NCBI RefSeq assembly: GCF_003850045.1
Contig: NZ_RQJX01000001.1
Coordinates: forward strand, 1 to 64,000
DNA from: Aeromicrobium camelliae
GTDB taxonomy: Bacteria; Actinomycetota; Actinomycetes; Propionibacteriales; Nocardioidaceae
DNA length: 64,000 bases
Direction of reading: 5' to 3'
Position numbers and translations under genes: made by a program
In this document: positions 10,272 to 19,986 of the stretch, piece by piece
How positions within the stretch are numbered: the first letter of the stretch is position 1
Layout: every line of letters starts with the position of its first letter
The notes under the pieces: generated by a model
The model's database searches: none
Told to the model about the DNA's origin: nothing
The model's input: the letters and a program-made list of their open reading frames with translations, nothing else

Positions 10272-10914
10272 CGTCGGCGAACACGCCCGTCACGGCGTCG
10301 TCGCCGAGCAGGTGCGCGGCGATGAGGTTGCGGATCGCGTGGGCCAGGCGACGTGCCTCCGCCGGGTCGTCCGGCCGGGACTGACGCCGCATCGCTGCGC
10401 CGATGACTTGCGCCGTCACGGCGGGGACGACGTCCTGCGCATCCAGCACGCCGGCGCGCCGGAGCGCTTCGGCGATGAACGACTCCAAGGCGTCGATCGC
10501 CGAGCAGGCCGCCTCACGCAGTTCGGGGTCACGCGCCGCGTGCAGGTAGACGGCCAGCTCCAGGGCCGAGGAGTCGAGGTCGCGGACCGCGAACACGGTC
10601 TCGACGATCTGCGTGCCGACATCGAGGTCCATGAGGCCCTCGCCGTCCATCGAGACGTCGGGCAGCTGCTCGAAGGACGCGATGAAGTTGGCGACGTGAT
10701 GGAGCAGGGCATCGCGCACCAACTCGTCGATCGACGCGAAGTAGTAGGTCGTCGCGGCGAGAGGGAGGTCGGCCTCGGCCGCGACGGCCCGGTGGGTCAC
10801 GGCTCGGATACCTCCCTCCGCGAAGACGCGAATAGCGGCGTCGAGCAAGGCTTCACGGCGTTGTCGACTACGTTCCTGGGACAAACGGGCACGCGGCAAG
10901 GTGGCCTCTTCCAT
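10243..10914 (-). CDS. TetR/AcrR-family transcriptional regulator
   Basis: 223-residue one-component regulator. The N-terminal helix-turn-helix (residues about 15-60) shows the usual pattern [19 protein letters not shown]...[11 protein letters not shown]; the all-helical C-terminal half is the ligand and dimer domain and gives no hint of ligand. It is divergent from folD (74 bp between starts), so folD or its own gene are candidate targets, but I see no clear operator palindrome. The 3' end runs 29 bp into purH. Confidence 0.88.
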
Positions 10915-10988
10915 GAGGGAGTGGGGATGAGGGTCTGGATCATCCTAGGCGTACACGCGGGCGACCATGCGCGTGAGAAACTGTCGGG

Positions 10989-11846
10989 GTGACTGCGCAG
11001 ACCCTCGACGGCAAGGCCGTCGCCGCCACGATCAAGTCCGAGCTCACCGAGCGGGTCGCCGAGCTCCGCGAACGGGGGATCGTCCCGGGACTCGGCACGA
11101 TCCTCGTGGGCGACGACCCGGCCAGCCAGTGGTACGTCGGAGCCAAGCACCGCGACTGCGCGGAGGTCGGCATCGAGTCGATCCGCATCGACCTGCCCGC
11201 GACGGCGACGCAGGCCGAGGTGGAGGCTGCGGTCGACCAGCTGAACGCCGATCCCGCGTGCACGCTCTACATCGTCCAGCTGCCGCTGCCTCGAGGCCTC
11301 GACGAGAACGCGGTCATCGGTCGTATCGACCCGGCCAAGGACGCCGACGGTCTGCACCCCACCAACCTCGGCTGGCTCGTCCTCGGCAAGGAGGCTCCGC
11401 TGCCGTGCACGCCGCGTGGCATCATCGAGCTCCTGCGTCGACACGACATCGAGATCGCCGGTCAGCACGCGGTCGTCGTGGGCCGCGGTGTGACGGTCGG
11501 CCGGCCGATGGGCTTGTTGCTGACCCGTCGTAGCGAGAACGCCACGGTCACGCTGTGCCACACCGGCACCGAGGACCTGGCCGCCGAGGTCCGGCGGGCC
11601 GACATCGTCATCGCCGCGGCGGGGGTGCCGGGCATCATCACCGCGGACATGGTCAAGCCGGGCGCCGCGCTGCTCGACGTCGGTGTCAGCCGCGACGAGA
11701 ACAACAAGATCGTCGGCGATCTGGCACCGGACGTGTGGGACGTCGCGGGCTGGGTCACTCCCAACCCCGGCGGCGTCGGCCCCATGACGCGCGCCATGCT
11801 GCTCAGCAACGTGGTCGACTTCTCCGAGGCGCAGGCACAGCAGTGA
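10989..11846 (+). CDS. folD: Methylenetetrahydrofolate dehydrogenase / cyclohydrolase
   Basis: Bifunctional enzyme converting 5,10-methylene- to 10-formyl-tetrahydrofolate, the formyl donor for PurN and PurH. 285 residues. Lys53 in YVGAK is the catalytic lysine; [19 protein letters not shown], the cofactor loop [11 protein letters not shown] and [14 protein letters not shown] are all intact. GTG start at 10989. Coupled to the next gene by a GTGA overlap. Confidence 0.97.
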   Translation: MTAQTLDGKAVAATIKSELTERVAELRERGIVPGLGTILVGDDPASQWYVGAKHRDCAEVGIESIRIDLPATATQAEVEAAVDQLNADPACTLYIVQLPLPRGLDENAVIGRIDPAKDADGLHPTNLGWLVLGKEAPLPCTPRGIIELLRRHDIEIAGQHAVVVGRGVTVGRPMGLLLTRRSENATVTLCHTGTEDLAAEVRRADIVIAAAGVPGIITADMVKPGAALLDVGVSRDENNKIVGDLAPDVWDVAGWVTPNPGGVGPMTRAMLLSNVVDFSEAQAQQ

Positions 11847-12121
11847 AACTCCCCCGCAGCCGCGGTTCGCGCATCTACCTCGCGCAGCTGGTCGCCGTCG
11901 CCGTGGGGCTCTTGCTGATCGCGGTCGACGCGTGGCGGCTGGGTGTGGGCGTGATCGGTGCGTCCTTCATCGTGGCCGCGGGGCTGCGTGCCGTCGTCAC
12001 GCCCGACGAGCACGGCATGCTGCGGGTGCGCGGCAAGGTATTCGACATCGCGTGGATGCTGCTGCTGGGCGTCGCGCTGGTGACGTTGGCCATCGTGGTG
12101 CCGCCGCAGCCACCCCTGTGA
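11843..12121 (+). CDS. DUF3017 small membrane protein
   Basis: 92-residue protein with a basic N-terminus (KLPRSRGSR) and three hydrophobic segments (about 13-28, 31-46 and 68-87). It fits the DUF3017 family, found directly after folD in many actinobacteria; function unknown. The GTG start overlaps the folD TGA, so it is co-translated. It converges on mdh with an 18-bp gap. Confidence 0.8.
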   Translation: MKLPRSRGSRIYLAQLVAVAVGLLLIAVDAWRLGVGVIGASFIVAAGLRAVVTPDEHGMLRVRGKVFDIAWMLLLGVALVTLAIVVPPQPPL

Positions 12122-12141
12122 GCGGCCGCGGCGGCCGGCTC
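12120..12141. terminator. Possible bidirectional terminator between DUF3017 and mdh
   Basis: Imperfect GC hairpin GAGCGGCCGC / GCGGCCGGCTC (one bulge) covering the DUF3017 stop and reaching the mdh stop. It is the only candidate in this 18-bp tail-to-tail gap. Confidence 0.45.
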
Positions 12142-13129
12142 AGGTGAGACCGAGCTGGCCGACGGCGTCGCGCTCCTCGATGAGCTCGGCGGCCGTCGCG
12201 TCCATGCGCTCCCGGCTGAAGTCGTCGATCTCGAGCCCCTGGACGATCTGCCAGTCCCCGCCCGAACAGGTGACGGGGAACGAGTAGACGACGCCCTCGG
12301 GCACCCCGTAGGAGCCGTCGGACGCGACCGCCATCGAGACCCAGTCGCCCTCCGGTGTGCCGGTCAGCCAGTCGCGAGCCGCATCGATCGTCGCGGAGGC
12401 GGCACTCGCCGCGGAGGAGGCCCCTCGCGCGTCGATGATCGCGGCTCCGCGCTTGGCGACGGTCGGGATGAACTCGTTCTCGATCCACGCTTGGTCGTCG
12501 ATGAGGTCGGCCGCGTTCTTGCCAGCAACCTCGGCGTGGAAGAGATCGGGGTACTGCGTGGAGGAGTGGTTGCCCCAGATGGTCATGCGGCGGATGTCGC
12601 CGACCTTCGCCCCGGTCTTGGCCGCCAGCTGGCTGATCGCACGGTTGTGATCGAGGCGGGTGAGGGCGCTGAAGCGTTCGGCCGGGATGTCCGGCGCGTT
12701 GCGCAAGGCGATGAGCGCGTTGGTGTTGGCCGGGTTGCCGGTGACCCCGATCCGCACGTCGTCGGCCGCGACGTCGTTGAGCGCCCGGCCCTGCTCGGTG
12801 AAGATCGCGCCGTTGGCCTCGAGGAGGTCGCCACGTTCCATGCCCTTGGCGCGAGGCCGAGCCCCGACGAGGAGGGCGAGATTGACGCCGTCGAAGATGT
12901 GCCGCGGATCGTCGCCGATCTCCACCGAATCGAGCGTCGTGAAGGCGCAGTCGTCCAGTTCCATGACGACGCCCTCGAGGGCGCCGAGCGCCGGGGTGAT
13001 CTCGAGGAGTCGCAGCTGGACGGGGGTATCGGGTCCGAAAATCGCGCCACTGGCGATGCGGAACAGGAGGCTGTAACCGATTTGACCGGCCGCACCCGTG
13101 ACGGCGACCTTGACTGGGGACTGGCTCAC
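12140..13129 (-). CDS. mdh: Malate dehydrogenase (NAD-dependent)
   Basis: TCA-cycle malate dehydrogenase, 329 residues, of the cytosolic-type LDH/MDH group common in actinobacteria. NAD-binding loop TGAAGQIGY at 11-19; substrate arginines in [15 protein letters not shown] (89-103); GNPANTNA at 131-138; catalytic His188 in IWGNHSS. The GTG at 13129 has GAGGAG about 9 nt upstream; the frame continues upstream without family similarity. With sucCD it makes two TCA-cycle loci in the window. Confidence 0.95.
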   Translation of the reverse strand: MSQSPVKVAVTGAAGQIGYSLLFRIASGAIFGPDTPVQLRLLEITPALGALEGVVMELDDCAFTTLDSVEIGDDPRHIFDGVNLALLVGARPRAKGMERGDLLEANGAIFTEQGRALNDVAADDVRIGVTGNPANTNALIALRNAPDIPAERFSALTRLDHNRAISQLAAKTGAKVGDIRRMTIWGNHSSTQYPDLFHAEVAGKNAADLIDDQAWIENEFIPTVAKRGAAIIDARGASSAASAASATIDAARDWLTGTPEGDWVSMAVASDGSYGVPEGVVYSFPVTCSGGDWQIVQGLEIDDFSRERMDATAAELIEERDAVGQLGLT

Positions 13130-13184
13130 GACGTTGTGCTCCTCGTCTGGTGGGTACACGACGAAACTAGCGCATGGCCACCGC

Positions 13185-13769
13185 TCACGTCCTGCCTCGC
13201 GAGACGGCGTAGGTGAGGTGAGCGAACTGGCCGCGGCGCTCGACGTCGACGAGCCGCATGCGGTGGGACTCGATGCGCCGCGGCAGCAGCGGGGCCCCCG
13301 CGCCGAGGGTGACCGGGGCGATGCTGACCTGGATCTCGTCGAGAGCCCCGGCATCGTCGAACTGCCCCACGAGGTCGCCACCGCCGACGATCCACACGTC
13401 GCCGCCACCGGCCTTGGCCTGGATCGCCGCCAGCTGCTCGCTCACGGGTCCTTGCACGATGCTGACGTCGGCGCCGGGCGCGATGGGCAGGTCGCGGGTG
13501 CTGAACACCACGACGGGCTTGCCGCCTGACGTCTCCTCCCAACGCTCCGGATGGGCGAGCGCATCGGATTCGCGCAGCACCCACTCGTACGTCGAGGAGC
13601 CGTAGACGGCGAGACCGACGCGGGCCATGAACGCCTGCCAGGCGTCCGCATGCTCGGGCTCGTCGGTGGAACTGCCGCCCTCGACCGCGAAGAGCCAGCC
13701 GAGCGAATGGTCCGGATCGGCGAGGTAGCCGTCGAGCGTCGCAGCGGTGTTGAAGACGAAACGCGTCAT
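13185..13769 (-). CDS. Dihydrofolate-reductase-like (RibD C-terminal) protein
   Basis: 194-residue protein of the RibD C-terminal/DHFR-like fold, the yyaP-yjjA type of stand-alone reductase. It starts [16 protein letters not shown], then has YGSSTYEW near 75 and the nucleotide-binding stretch [14 protein letters not shown] near 125. Family members bind NADPH; the substrate is unknown and it should not be taken for FolA. The ATG at 13769 is preferred because the upstream GTG-like extension runs toward the katA terminator. Confidence 0.85.
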   Translation of the reverse strand: MTRFVFNTAATLDGYLADPDHSLGWLFAVEGGSSTDEPEHADAWQAFMARVGLAVYGSSTYEWVLRESDALAHPERWEETSGGKPVVVFSTRDLPIAPGADVSIVQGPVSEQLAAIQAKAGGGDVWIVGGGDLVGQFDDAGALDEIQVSIAPVTLGAGAPLLPRRIESHRMRLVDVERRGQFAHLTYAVSRGRT

Positions 13770-13812
13770 GTCCCCGAACCTACGCCCGACCACCGACATG
13801 ACGCGAGAACGA

Positions 13813-13851
13813 CGCAGGAGCCGCCCACCTTCGCGGTGGGCGGCTCCTGCG
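13813..13851 (-). terminator. Terminator of furA-katA
   Basis: Perfect 17-bp inverted repeat (CGCAGGAGCCGCCCACC and its complement) with a 5-nt loop, 12 bp after the katA stop. It separates katA from the DHFR-like gene downstream. Confidence 0.85.
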
Positions 13852-13863
13852 TGGGGTCAGACG

Positions 13864-15459
13864 TCAGCCGGCGTGGGTGGTGGACTCCACGATCGGGGCC
13901 GAAGCGTTGGCCTGGGCGGCCTCGGTCTCGGTGCCCGGGTTGGGCTGTCCCAGCCCGGCGCGGACGAGTTCCTCGATCCGCTTGCCGCACTCGGCATCGA
14001 CGTTCTTCCAGTACTCGAACGCGCGCTCGAGAACGTCACCCTTCACGCCGCCGAGCAGGTGGCCCGCGACGTTGTTGACGAACTGCTCACGCTGCTCGTC
14101 ATTCCAGACCTCGCGCACGAGTGTGCCGGCCTGCGACCAGTCGTCGTCGTCCGAGCGGAGGGTGTAGGCGCGGCGCACCATGTCGCCGTCGGTCTCCCAA
14201 CCGTCGGTCACCGTGCCGGTCTCGTCGGAGTAGCCGCGACCGAAGGAGTTCGGCGCGTAGACCGGAGCGTCACCGCTGTGCTCGTACGACATGGAGCCGT
14301 CGAACAGGTAGGTGTTGTGCTGCGCGACGGCCCGCGGACGGTTGACCGGCAGCTGGTGGTGGTTCGTGCCGATGCGGTACCGCTGCGTGTCGGCGTACGC
14401 GAAGGTACGGCCGAGCAGCATCTTGTCCGGGCTGAAACCGATGCCGGGGACGACCGACGAGGGAGCGAAGGCAGCCTGCTCGATCTCGGCGAAGAAGTTC
14501 TCCGGGTTCCGGTTCAGGGTCATCGTGCCGACCTTGACCAGCGGGTAGTCGCTGTGCGGCCAGATCTTGGTGAGATCGAACGGGTTGATGCGGTAGGTCT
14601 TGGCCTCCTCGTACGGCATGAGCTGCACCGACAGGGTCCAGCTCGGGTACTCGCCGCGCTCGATCGCGTCGTAGAGGTCGCGACGGTGGAAGTCGGCGTC
14701 CTGACCGGCGATCCGGTCGGCCTCTTCGCCCGTCAGGCCCTCGACGCCCTGGTTGCTGTGGAAGTGGTACTTGACCCAGTGCTTGTCACCGGCCTCGTTG
14801 ATCCACAGGTAGGTGTGCGAGCCGTAGCCGTTCATGTGGCGGTACGTCTTGGGGATGCCGCGGTCACCCATGAGGTACGTGACCTGGTGGGCCGACTCCG
14901 GGTTCAGCGTCCAGAAGTCCCACTGCATGTTGTTGTCGCGCAGGCCGCTGCCGCCGCGACGCTTCTGCGAACGGATGAAGTGCGGGAACTTGATCGCGTC
15001 GCGGATGAAGAAGATCGGCGTGTTGTTGCCGACGAGGTCGTAGTTGCCCTCGGTCGTGTAGAACTTCAGCGCGAAACCACGCGGATCGCGCCACGTGTCG
15101 GGGCTGCCCTGCTCGCCGGCGACGGTCGAGAAGCGGGCGAGCATCTCGGTCGTGGCACCGGGCTGGAAGAGCGCGGCCTTGGTGTAGGCGCTGACGTCCT
15201 CGGTGGTCTCGAAGACGCCGAACGCGCCGGACCCCTTGGCGTGCACGTTGCGCTCGGGCACCCGCTCACGGTTGAAGTGCGCCATCTGCTCGATGAAGTG
15301 CACGTCGTGCAGCAGGATCGGCCCGTCGGCGCCGACGGTCAGGCTGTTGCGATCCGACTCCGCCGGCGCGCCATTGCCCCGCGTGGAGCCCAGTTCGGCC
15401 TCGACCGTGGGCTTGGCGGCGAACGACGTTCCGTCGTTCGGCTGCGGGATCTGTCCCAT
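13864..15459 (-). CDS. katA: Monofunctional haem catalase
   Basis: Disproportionates hydrogen peroxide in the cytoplasm; 531 residues, small-subunit clade length plus a short tail. Catalytic His73 in [12 protein letters not shown], distal Asn146 in GNNTPIFF and proximal haem ligand Tyr355 in [10 protein letters not shown] are all present. The last 30 residues are an Ala/Glu-rich tail. It follows furA by 13 nt and ends at a strong terminator, so the pair is one transcript under the FurA/CatR-like repressor. Confidence 0.97.
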   Translation of the reverse strand: MGQIPQPNDGTSFAAKPTVEAELGSTRGNGAPAESDRNSLTVGADGPILLHDVHFIEQMAHFNRERVPERNVHAKGSGAFGVFETTEDVSAYTKAALFQPGATTEMLARFSTVAGEQGSPDTWRDPRGFALKFYTTEGNYDLVGNNTPIFFIRDAIKFPHFIRSQKRRGGSGLRDNNMQWDFWTLNPESAHQVTYLMGDRGIPKTYRHMNGYGSHTYLWINEAGDKHWVKYHFHSNQGVEGLTGEEADRIAGQDADFHRRDLYDAIERGEYPSWTLSVQLMPYEEAKTYRINPFDLTKIWPHSDYPLVKVGTMTLNRNPENFFAEIEQAAFAPSSVVPGIGFSPDKMLLGRTFAYADTQRYRIGTNHHQLPVNRPRAVAQHNTYLFDGSMSYEHSGDAPVYAPNSFGRGYSDETGTVTDGWETDGDMVRRAYTLRSDDDDWSQAGTLVREVWNDEQREQFVNNVAGHLLGGVKGDVLERAFEYWKNVDAECGKRIEELVRAGLGQPNPGTETEAAQANASAPIVESTTHAG

Positions 15460-15472
15460 GTATTTCTCTCCT

Positions 15473-15937
15473 TCAGTGGGTGGGTGCTGCGGACTCCGAG
15501 CACGTGGGGCACAGGCCCCAGAACGTGATCTCGGCTTCGTCGATGGCGAATCCGTGGGTCTGCGACGGCGTGAGGCACGGGGCCGGCCCCACGGCGCAGT
15601 CGATGTCCTCGACCGCGCCGCACACGCGGCAGACCAGGTGGTGGTGGTTGTCCCCGACGCGCCGCTCGTACCGGGCCGGGGATCCGGCGGGTTCGATCCG
15701 GCGGAGCAGGCCGGCTTCGGTCAGGTCGCCGAGCACGTTGTACACCGCCTGCACCGAGGTGCCGGGCAGGGTCGTGCGGACGACCTGGAAGACGGTGTCG
15801 GCGGGGGAGTGGGGATGACGGGCGACGGCGTCGAGCACCGTGAGCCGGGGCGTCGTGACCCGCAGCCCCGCGGCCTGCAACTGCTGGCGCGGGGTGGGTT
15901 CCTGATGCGCCGGGGCCGGCGCGGAGGTCGTCGTCAT
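15473..15937 (-). CDS. furA: Fur-family peroxide-sensing repressor (FurA/CatR-like)
   Basis: 154-residue metal-dependent repressor. Winged-helix DNA-binding half (about 15-85, [20 protein letters not shown]), then the hinge with HHHLVC and two CxxC pairs (CRVC, CPTC) that bind structural zinc. The adjacent katA makes it a FurA/CatR peroxide sensor rather than an iron regulator. ATG at 15937; a GTG one codon earlier is possible. The predicted -10 (15945-15950) places the transcript start at about the start codon, so the mRNA is probably leaderless. A palindrome over the -35 is the likely autoregulatory operator. Confidence 0.93.
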   Translation of the reverse strand: MTTTSAPAPAHQEPTPRQQLQAAGLRVTTPRLTVLDAVARHPHSPADTVFQVVRTTLPGTSVQAVYNVLGDLTEAGLLRRIEPAGSPARYERRVGDNHHHLVCRVCGAVEDIDCAVGPAPCLTPSQTHGFAIDEAEITFWGLCPTCSESAAPTH

Positions 15938-15944
15938 CACCCCC

Positions 15945-15973
15945 AGTCTAGCGGCTTGTTTTGAATGATTAAA
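15945..15973 (-). promoter_or_regulatory. furA-katA promoter with overlapping palindromic operator
   Basis: On the minus strand, -35 TTTAAT (15973-15968) and -10 TAGACT (15950-15945) are 17 bp apart. The palindrome TTGAATGATTAAA (15961-15973; TT-AAT-ATT-AA is symmetric) covers the -35. AT-rich palindromes of this kind are Fur-family boxes; occupancy would block the polymerase. It is also the only AT-rich patch nearby. Confidence 0.65.
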
Positions 15974-15985
15974 GAAAGGGTCCCC

Positions 15986-17167
15986 TCATGAGCGCAGCTC
16001 ACGCTCCACCGGCGTCCACCCCCGCGCCCTGGCTCTGATGACGGTGCCGTCGAGGAACACTTCGAGCCGGTGCGCCGCAGAGTCGATGGCGTCGCGAGCG
16101 GTCGAGCCGGGGTCGTCGAGGAGCCGCACACCGACCGTTCCGTCGTCGCGGATCGTCCAGCCACCGACCACGCGTCCGTCCGCCCAGATCGTCGGTCCGG
16201 CATTGCCGTTGGTGTCGTACAGCGCCGGTCGGTGCGGCCCGATATACCAGTCCCGGTGCTTCCAGCCCATCGTGGTCGAATCGAGGGCGGGAAGCAGAGC
16301 GACCCAGGGAGCGGGCTCGGGCGTCGGCTCGAGGTCGTCCGCGAGCGCGATCAGCGGGCCTTCGTCGCCCTCGACCTCGACCGTCTCCAACGGCGCGAGC
16401 GCGGCGACGGTGGCGCGCTTCGTCCAGCCGGTCCACCACTGCAGGTCCTCCGGACGCGCCGGCCCGTAGGCGAGAAGCCAGCGCCGGGCGATCTCCACCG
16501 CAGCCGACGCGGCATCGGTCGGTTCGACGAGATGATCGCTCCACCCGCGCATCGCGGCCCACCGGAACTGGGTGGACGCCCAGGCCCCGGCCGGCCGCGC
16601 CCGGACGACGTGCCCCTCCGCAGACATCACCGTGAGCAGCCGACTGGCGATCGACTGGCGCGTGGCGTACTTGGTGCCCGCCCCGATCTCGATGCGGGTC
16701 GCGAGCAGGGGGTCCGCGGCGGCGAGCTCGGCGGAGCTGAAGGTGCCGAGACGCTCGATCGCGTCCTGCGCGGTGCGGTGGGCCGTGTCGAGCCAGGTCT
16801 CGGGGTCGTCGGACACCGCGGAGTCGCGCAGCATGGCGAGGAGCTTGCGACGTTCGGGCGCGGCGACGCTGTCGGCGGTCGCGGCGAGGCACGCGAGCGC
16901 GAGATCGGCCGGTACGGCGAAGACGGTGCGCCGCATCGCCAGTACGCGGACGACCGTGCGCTCCTCGTACAGGGCCCGTTCGAGATCGGCGACGTCGGGG
17001 CGCTTCAGACGAGCGGCCACCGCGAGCGTCATCGACGCGGGATCGGTGCTGTGCAACGCGACGACGGAGCGGGCGACCTCCTCGGTGGAGGCGGCGGGGA
17101 CGGCGAGCGCGTGCCGGACACTCAAGCGGCGGCGTCGCTCGGCGTCGTCGATGCGGGGAAGTGCCAT
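15986..17167 (-). CDS. Winged-helix DNA-binding-domain protein (YcaQ/AlkX-like)
   Basis: 393-residue protein of the winged-helix DNA-binding-domain family (HTH_42 type), related to the YcaQ/AlkX DNA glycosylases. Visible signatures: an N-terminal helical part with VALHSTDPASMTLAV near 42, central LLAYGPARPEDLQWWTGWT, and late LLPALDSTTMGWKHRDWYIG. Such proteins excise alkylated or crosslinked bases in characterised cases; for this one activity is inferred only. The ATG at 17167 abuts a 26-bp direct repeat. It lies upstream of furA in the same direction, but furA has its own promoter. Confidence 0.82.
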   Translation of the reverse strand: MALPRIDDAERRRRLSVRHALAVPAASTEEVARSVVALHSTDPASMTLAVAARLKRPDVADLERALYEERTVVRVLAMRRTVFAVPADLALACLAATADSVAAPERRKLLAMLRDSAVSDDPETWLDTAHRTAQDAIERLGTFSSAELAAADPLLATRIEIGAGTKYATRQSIASRLLTVMSAEGHVVRARPAGAWASTQFRWAAMRGWSDHLVEPTDAASAAVEIARRWLLAYGPARPEDLQWWTGWTKRATVAALAPLETVEVEGDEGPLIALADDLEPTPEPAPWVALLPALDSTTMGWKHRDWYIGPHRPALYDTNGNAGPTIWADGRVVGGWTIRDDGTVGVRLLDDPGSTARDAIDSAAHRLEVFLDGTVIRARARGWTPVERELRS

Positions 17168-17350
17168 GGAGCGGACCCTACGGCCCGGCTCCGACACTCG
17201 GTCGGCGGTGTCGCGCGGCGAGCGTCTCGCGAGTGGCGCAACGTGCACATCGAGTGGCGCAGTGTGGGGCCGATCTGCCGGGTTTCGGGCCCGAACTGCG
17301 CCACTCGCGAGGAGAGTGAGCGGAGGAGCGGACCCTGCGGCCCGGCTCCG
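17168..17350. repeat. Palindrome bracketed by 26-bp direct repeats
   Basis: Two 26-bp blocks, 17168-17193 and 17325-17350, are identical at 25 positions. One touches the start codon of the winged-helix gene, the other the stop codon of the isochorismate synthase gene. Between them lies a 15-bp perfect inverted repeat CTCGCGAGTGGCGCA (17226-17240) / 17297-17311, with an extra direct copy of CGAGTGGCGCA at 17251-17261. It looks like a non-autonomous insertion with a duplicated flank. Confidence 0.75.
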
Positions 17351-17352
17351 GC

Positions 17353-18621
17353 TCAGGCCTCGGTCAGGCTGGTGCGGACCGGGACGAGCTTGGCGTCGGA
17401 CTCGGCGAGCTCGTCGGCAGGCACGGAGTCGGCCACGATTCCGCAGCCGGCGAACAGCCGTACCCGACGGCCGTCGTCCAGCAGTTGCGCTGACCGCAGC
17501 CCGATGCCCCACTCCCCGTCACCATCGGCCCCGATCCAGCCCACCGGGCCGGCGTAGCGCGCGCGGTCCAGCCCCTCGATCTCCTCGATGAGGTCGACGG
17601 CAGCCGGCCGGGGAGTGCCCCCGACGGCAGCCGACGGATGGAGGGCGGCCGCGAGCGAGAGCGCGCTCGCGTCGGCGCGGAGGACGCCCGTGACGTCCGT
17701 GGCCAGGTGCATGACGTTGGGCAGGTGGAGGACGAAGGGCGCCTCTGGCACGTTCATGCCGGTGCAGTGCGGAGCGAGCGCCTCGGCGACCGACGCGACG
17801 GCGTACTCGTGCTCCTCGAGATCCTTGCTGGAGTGCGCGAGGGACGCGGCGAGCGCCAGATCCCGGTGGTCGTCGCCGCTGCGGCGGATGGTGCCGGCGA
17901 GCACCCGCGACGTCACGAGACCGCCCTCGAGGCGGACCAGCATCTCGGGCGTGGACCCGAAGAAACCGTCGACGTGGAAGGTCCAGCAGCTCGGGTACTG
18001 CGCGGCGAGGCGGCGGAGCGGGCGCCGGACGTCGACGACCTCGTCGCTGACCGCGTCGACCGACCGCGCGAGGACGACCTTGTCGAGCTCGCCGGCGGCG
18101 ATGCGGTCGACCGCGGCGGCCACCGTGTCGCGCCAGCGGGCACGGCGGGAGTCATCGTCCTCGAAGTCCACGGCGGGCCCCGAGCCGAGATCGTCGTGCG
18201 CGGTCAGCGTGGGCGGAGCGCTCAGCGTCGTGCCGATCGTGGTGATCCAGCTGACGCCGTCGCGGCGACCGACCACGACCTCGGGCACCACCAGCGTGGT
18301 CCCCTCCCCGCGATCGGCGAAGGCGAAGGAGCCGAAGGCCACGAGCCCGCTGCCCGGCCGGTTGACGTCGTCACGGCTGACGCTGCGCGCCACGTGAGCG
18401 CGCCACCAGGCGTCCGCATCGGCGAAGCGGTCCGCGCCCCGAGTGGAGAACGTCGCCGCCCGCCCCCAGGCGACCAGTCCGTCGCCGCCGTGGACCCAGG
18501 CGAGGGCCTGATCCGGGGGGAGGAGGGCGAGGAGATCGCCGGGATCGTCGATGCGCCGTGTGCGGACCACGAGAGGTGCCGTGTCGTCCACCGAAGACGG
18601 ATCGGCGATGGGGTTGCTCAC
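17353..18621 (-). CDS. menF: Isochorismate synthase
   Basis: 422-residue chorismate-binding enzyme (about 170-422), converting chorismate to isochorismate, the entry step of the classical menaquinone pathway. Visible features: [39 protein letters not shown] and RYAGPVGW. The homologous EntC serves siderophore synthesis, but menG lies divergently 33 bp away and no siderophore genes are seen, so the menaquinone role is preferred. GTG start. The short divergent gap must hold promoters for both genes. Confidence 0.88.
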   Translation of the reverse strand: MSNPIADPSSVDDTAPLVVRTRRIDDPGDLLALLPPDQALAWVHGGDGLVAWGRAATFSTRGADRFADADAWWRAHVARSVSRDDVNRPGSGLVAFGSFAFADRGEGTTLVVPEVVVGRRDGVSWITTIGTTLSAPPTLTAHDDLGSGPAVDFEDDDSRRARWRDTVAAAVDRIAAGELDKVVLARSVDAVSDEVVDVRRPLRRLAAQYPSCWTFHVDGFFGSTPEMLVRLEGGLVTSRVLAGTIRRSGDDHRDLALAASLAHSSKDLEEHEYAVASVAEALAPHCTGMNVPEAPFVLHLPNVMHLATDVTGVLRADASALSLAAALHPSAAVGGTPRPAAVDLIEEIEGLDRARYAGPVGWIGADGDGEWGIGLRSAQLLDDGRRVRLFAGCGIVADSVPADELAESDAKLVPVRTSLTEA

Positions 18622-18654
18622 GTGGATCGAGCCTACTCGTGGGACAGTAAGGCG

Positions 18655-19350
18655 GTGAGCCGAGCCGGTCTGGACAAGGATCCCCGCGACGTCGCGCGCA
18701 TGTTCGACGACGTCGCCGCCAAGTACGACCGCACCAACGACGTGCTCTCACTGGGGCAGGACCGCCGGTGGCGCACGAAGGTCGTCGCCATGGTCGACCC
18801 GCAGCCGGGTGAGCGCATCCTCGACCTCGCGGCGGGCACTGGCACGTCGAGCGCGCCGTTCGCGCACGCTGGGGCGATGGTCGTCCCCTGCGACTTCTCG
18901 ATCGGCATGCTCCAGGTCGGCAAGGCGGCCCGTCCGGATCTGCCGTTCACGGCCGGTGACGGCATGCGCCTGCCCTTCGCCGACGACTCCTTCGACGCGG
19001 TGACGATCTCGTTCGGACTGCGCAATATCCACGATCCCCTCACGGGTCTTCGCGAGCTCCTGCGCGTGACCAAGCCCGGGGGGCGCGTGGTCGTGTGCGA
19101 GTTCAGCACCCCGACCTGGAAGCCGTTCGAACTCGTCTACGCCAATTACCTCATGCGCGCCCTGCCGCCGATCGCCCGCGCCGTCTCGTCCAACCCCGAG
19201 TCGTATGTCTATCTGGCCGAGTCGATCCGCGCATGGCCCGACCAGCGCGGACTCGCCGTGCGCATGGGCGAGGCCGGCTGGCGCGACATCTCCTGGCGCA
19301 ACCTCACCGGCGGCATCGTGGCCCTGCACCACGCCGTCGCTCCGCGCTGA
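18655..19350 (+). CDS. menG: Demethylmenaquinone methyltransferase
   Basis: SAM-dependent C-methyltransferase that makes menaquinone from demethylmenaquinone, the last step of the pathway; 231 residues. SAM motif [17 protein letters not shown] near 47; family signatures [17 protein letters not shown] near 23 and SFGLRNIHD near 120. The GTG at 18655 follows CAGTAAGGCG; a much longer upstream frame is antisense to menF and was rejected. It precedes the nuo operon, whose product reduces menaquinone. Confidence 0.94.
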   Translation: MSRAGLDKDPRDVARMFDDVAAKYDRTNDVLSLGQDRRWRTKVVAMVDPQPGERILDLAAGTGTSSAPFAHAGAMVVPCDFSIGMLQVGKAARPDLPFTAGDGMRLPFADDSFDAVTISFGLRNIHDPLTGLRELLRVTKPGGRVVVCEFSTPTWKPFELVYANYLMRALPPIARAVSSNPESYVYLAESIRAWPDQRGLAVRMGEAGWRDISWRNLTGGIVALHHAVAPR

Positions 19351-19537
19351 CCTCAAGGCGCAGCGCACCCCCGCTTTGTCGCGGCGCGGGGCGAGCGCTG
19401 CATCGCGTTCCGCGAGTGGTGCGGCGAACGGTCATCTGGGCGTCATCGAAGACCGCGCGTGTCGAAACCTCGTGGTGACATCGCGCTCGTAGGGTGCTGC
19501 CTGTGAGGACCGGTCGGCGAGGTAAGTGTGACCTCAG

Positions 19538-19567
19538 TTACACCGGCTGTGTGCTCCGTCATACAGT
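19538..19567 (+). promoter_or_regulatory. Candidate nuo promoter
   Basis: TTACAC (19538-19543) and TACAGT (19562-19567), 18 bp apart, place a start near 19574, just before the Rex-type operator. The -35 is a poor match, so this is tentative. Confidence 0.35.
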
Positions 19568-19580
19568 GGGGTGAACGACG

Positions 19581-19598
19581 ATGTGAATCACTTCACAA
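19581..19598 (+). promoter_or_regulatory. Rex-type operator upstream of nuoA
   Basis: The 18-bp site ATGTGAATCACTTCACAA has the inverted repeat TGTGAA-N4-TTCACA, matching the Rex consensus TTGTGAA-N4-TTCACAA at all but one flanking base. Rex is the NADH/NAD+-sensing repressor; in Streptomyces it controls the nuo operon. The site lies 29 bp before the nuoA start, within the leader or promoter. No rex gene is in the window. Confidence 0.82.
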
Positions 19599-19626
19599 AG
19601 TCGCCCACCGTCTGCTGGGAGGTGTC

Positions 19627-19986
19627 GTGAACGATTACGTACCGATCGTCGTGCTGGGTGCCATCGCACTGGCCTTCGCGCTGTTCAGCGTGGGGATCGC
19701 TCCGTTCACGGGTCCGGCGCGGTACAACCGCGCCAAGCTCGATCGCTACGAGTCGGGCATCGCACCCAGCCCGCTGCCAGATGGCGGCGGCCGCGTCTCG
19801 ATCAAGTACTTCTTCACCGCGATGATGTTCATCATCTTCGACATCGAGATCGTGTTCTTGTACCCGTTCGCGGTCGCCTTCGACCAGCTCAGCTGGTTCG
19901 CCTTCCTCGCGGTGATGCTGTTCCTCGTCAACATCACGATCGCCTACGTCTACGAATGGCGTCGGGGCGGAATGGACTGGACCTGA
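19627..19986 (+). CDS. nuoA: NADH-quinone oxidoreductase subunit A
   Basis: 119-residue membrane subunit of complex I with three transmembrane helices (about 5-25, 62-82 and 90-110). Family motif ...RYESGIAP near 40. It helps close the quinone cavity beside NuoH. The GTG at 19627 has GGGAGG seven bases upstream. First gene of the 14-gene nuo operon; the stop overlaps the nuoB start (TGATG). Confidence 0.95.
   Translation: MNDYVPIVVLGAIALAFALFSVGIAPFTGPARYNRAKLDRYESGIAPSPLPDGGGRVSIKYFFTAMMFIIFDIEIVFLYPFAVAFDQLSWFAFLAVMLFLVNITIAYVYEWRRGGMDWT

Noticed and set aside
17122..17304. Small minus-strand frame in the menF-winged-helix spacer
   Set aside because: It lies on the palindrome and direct repeats; composition follows the repeat, not a protein.
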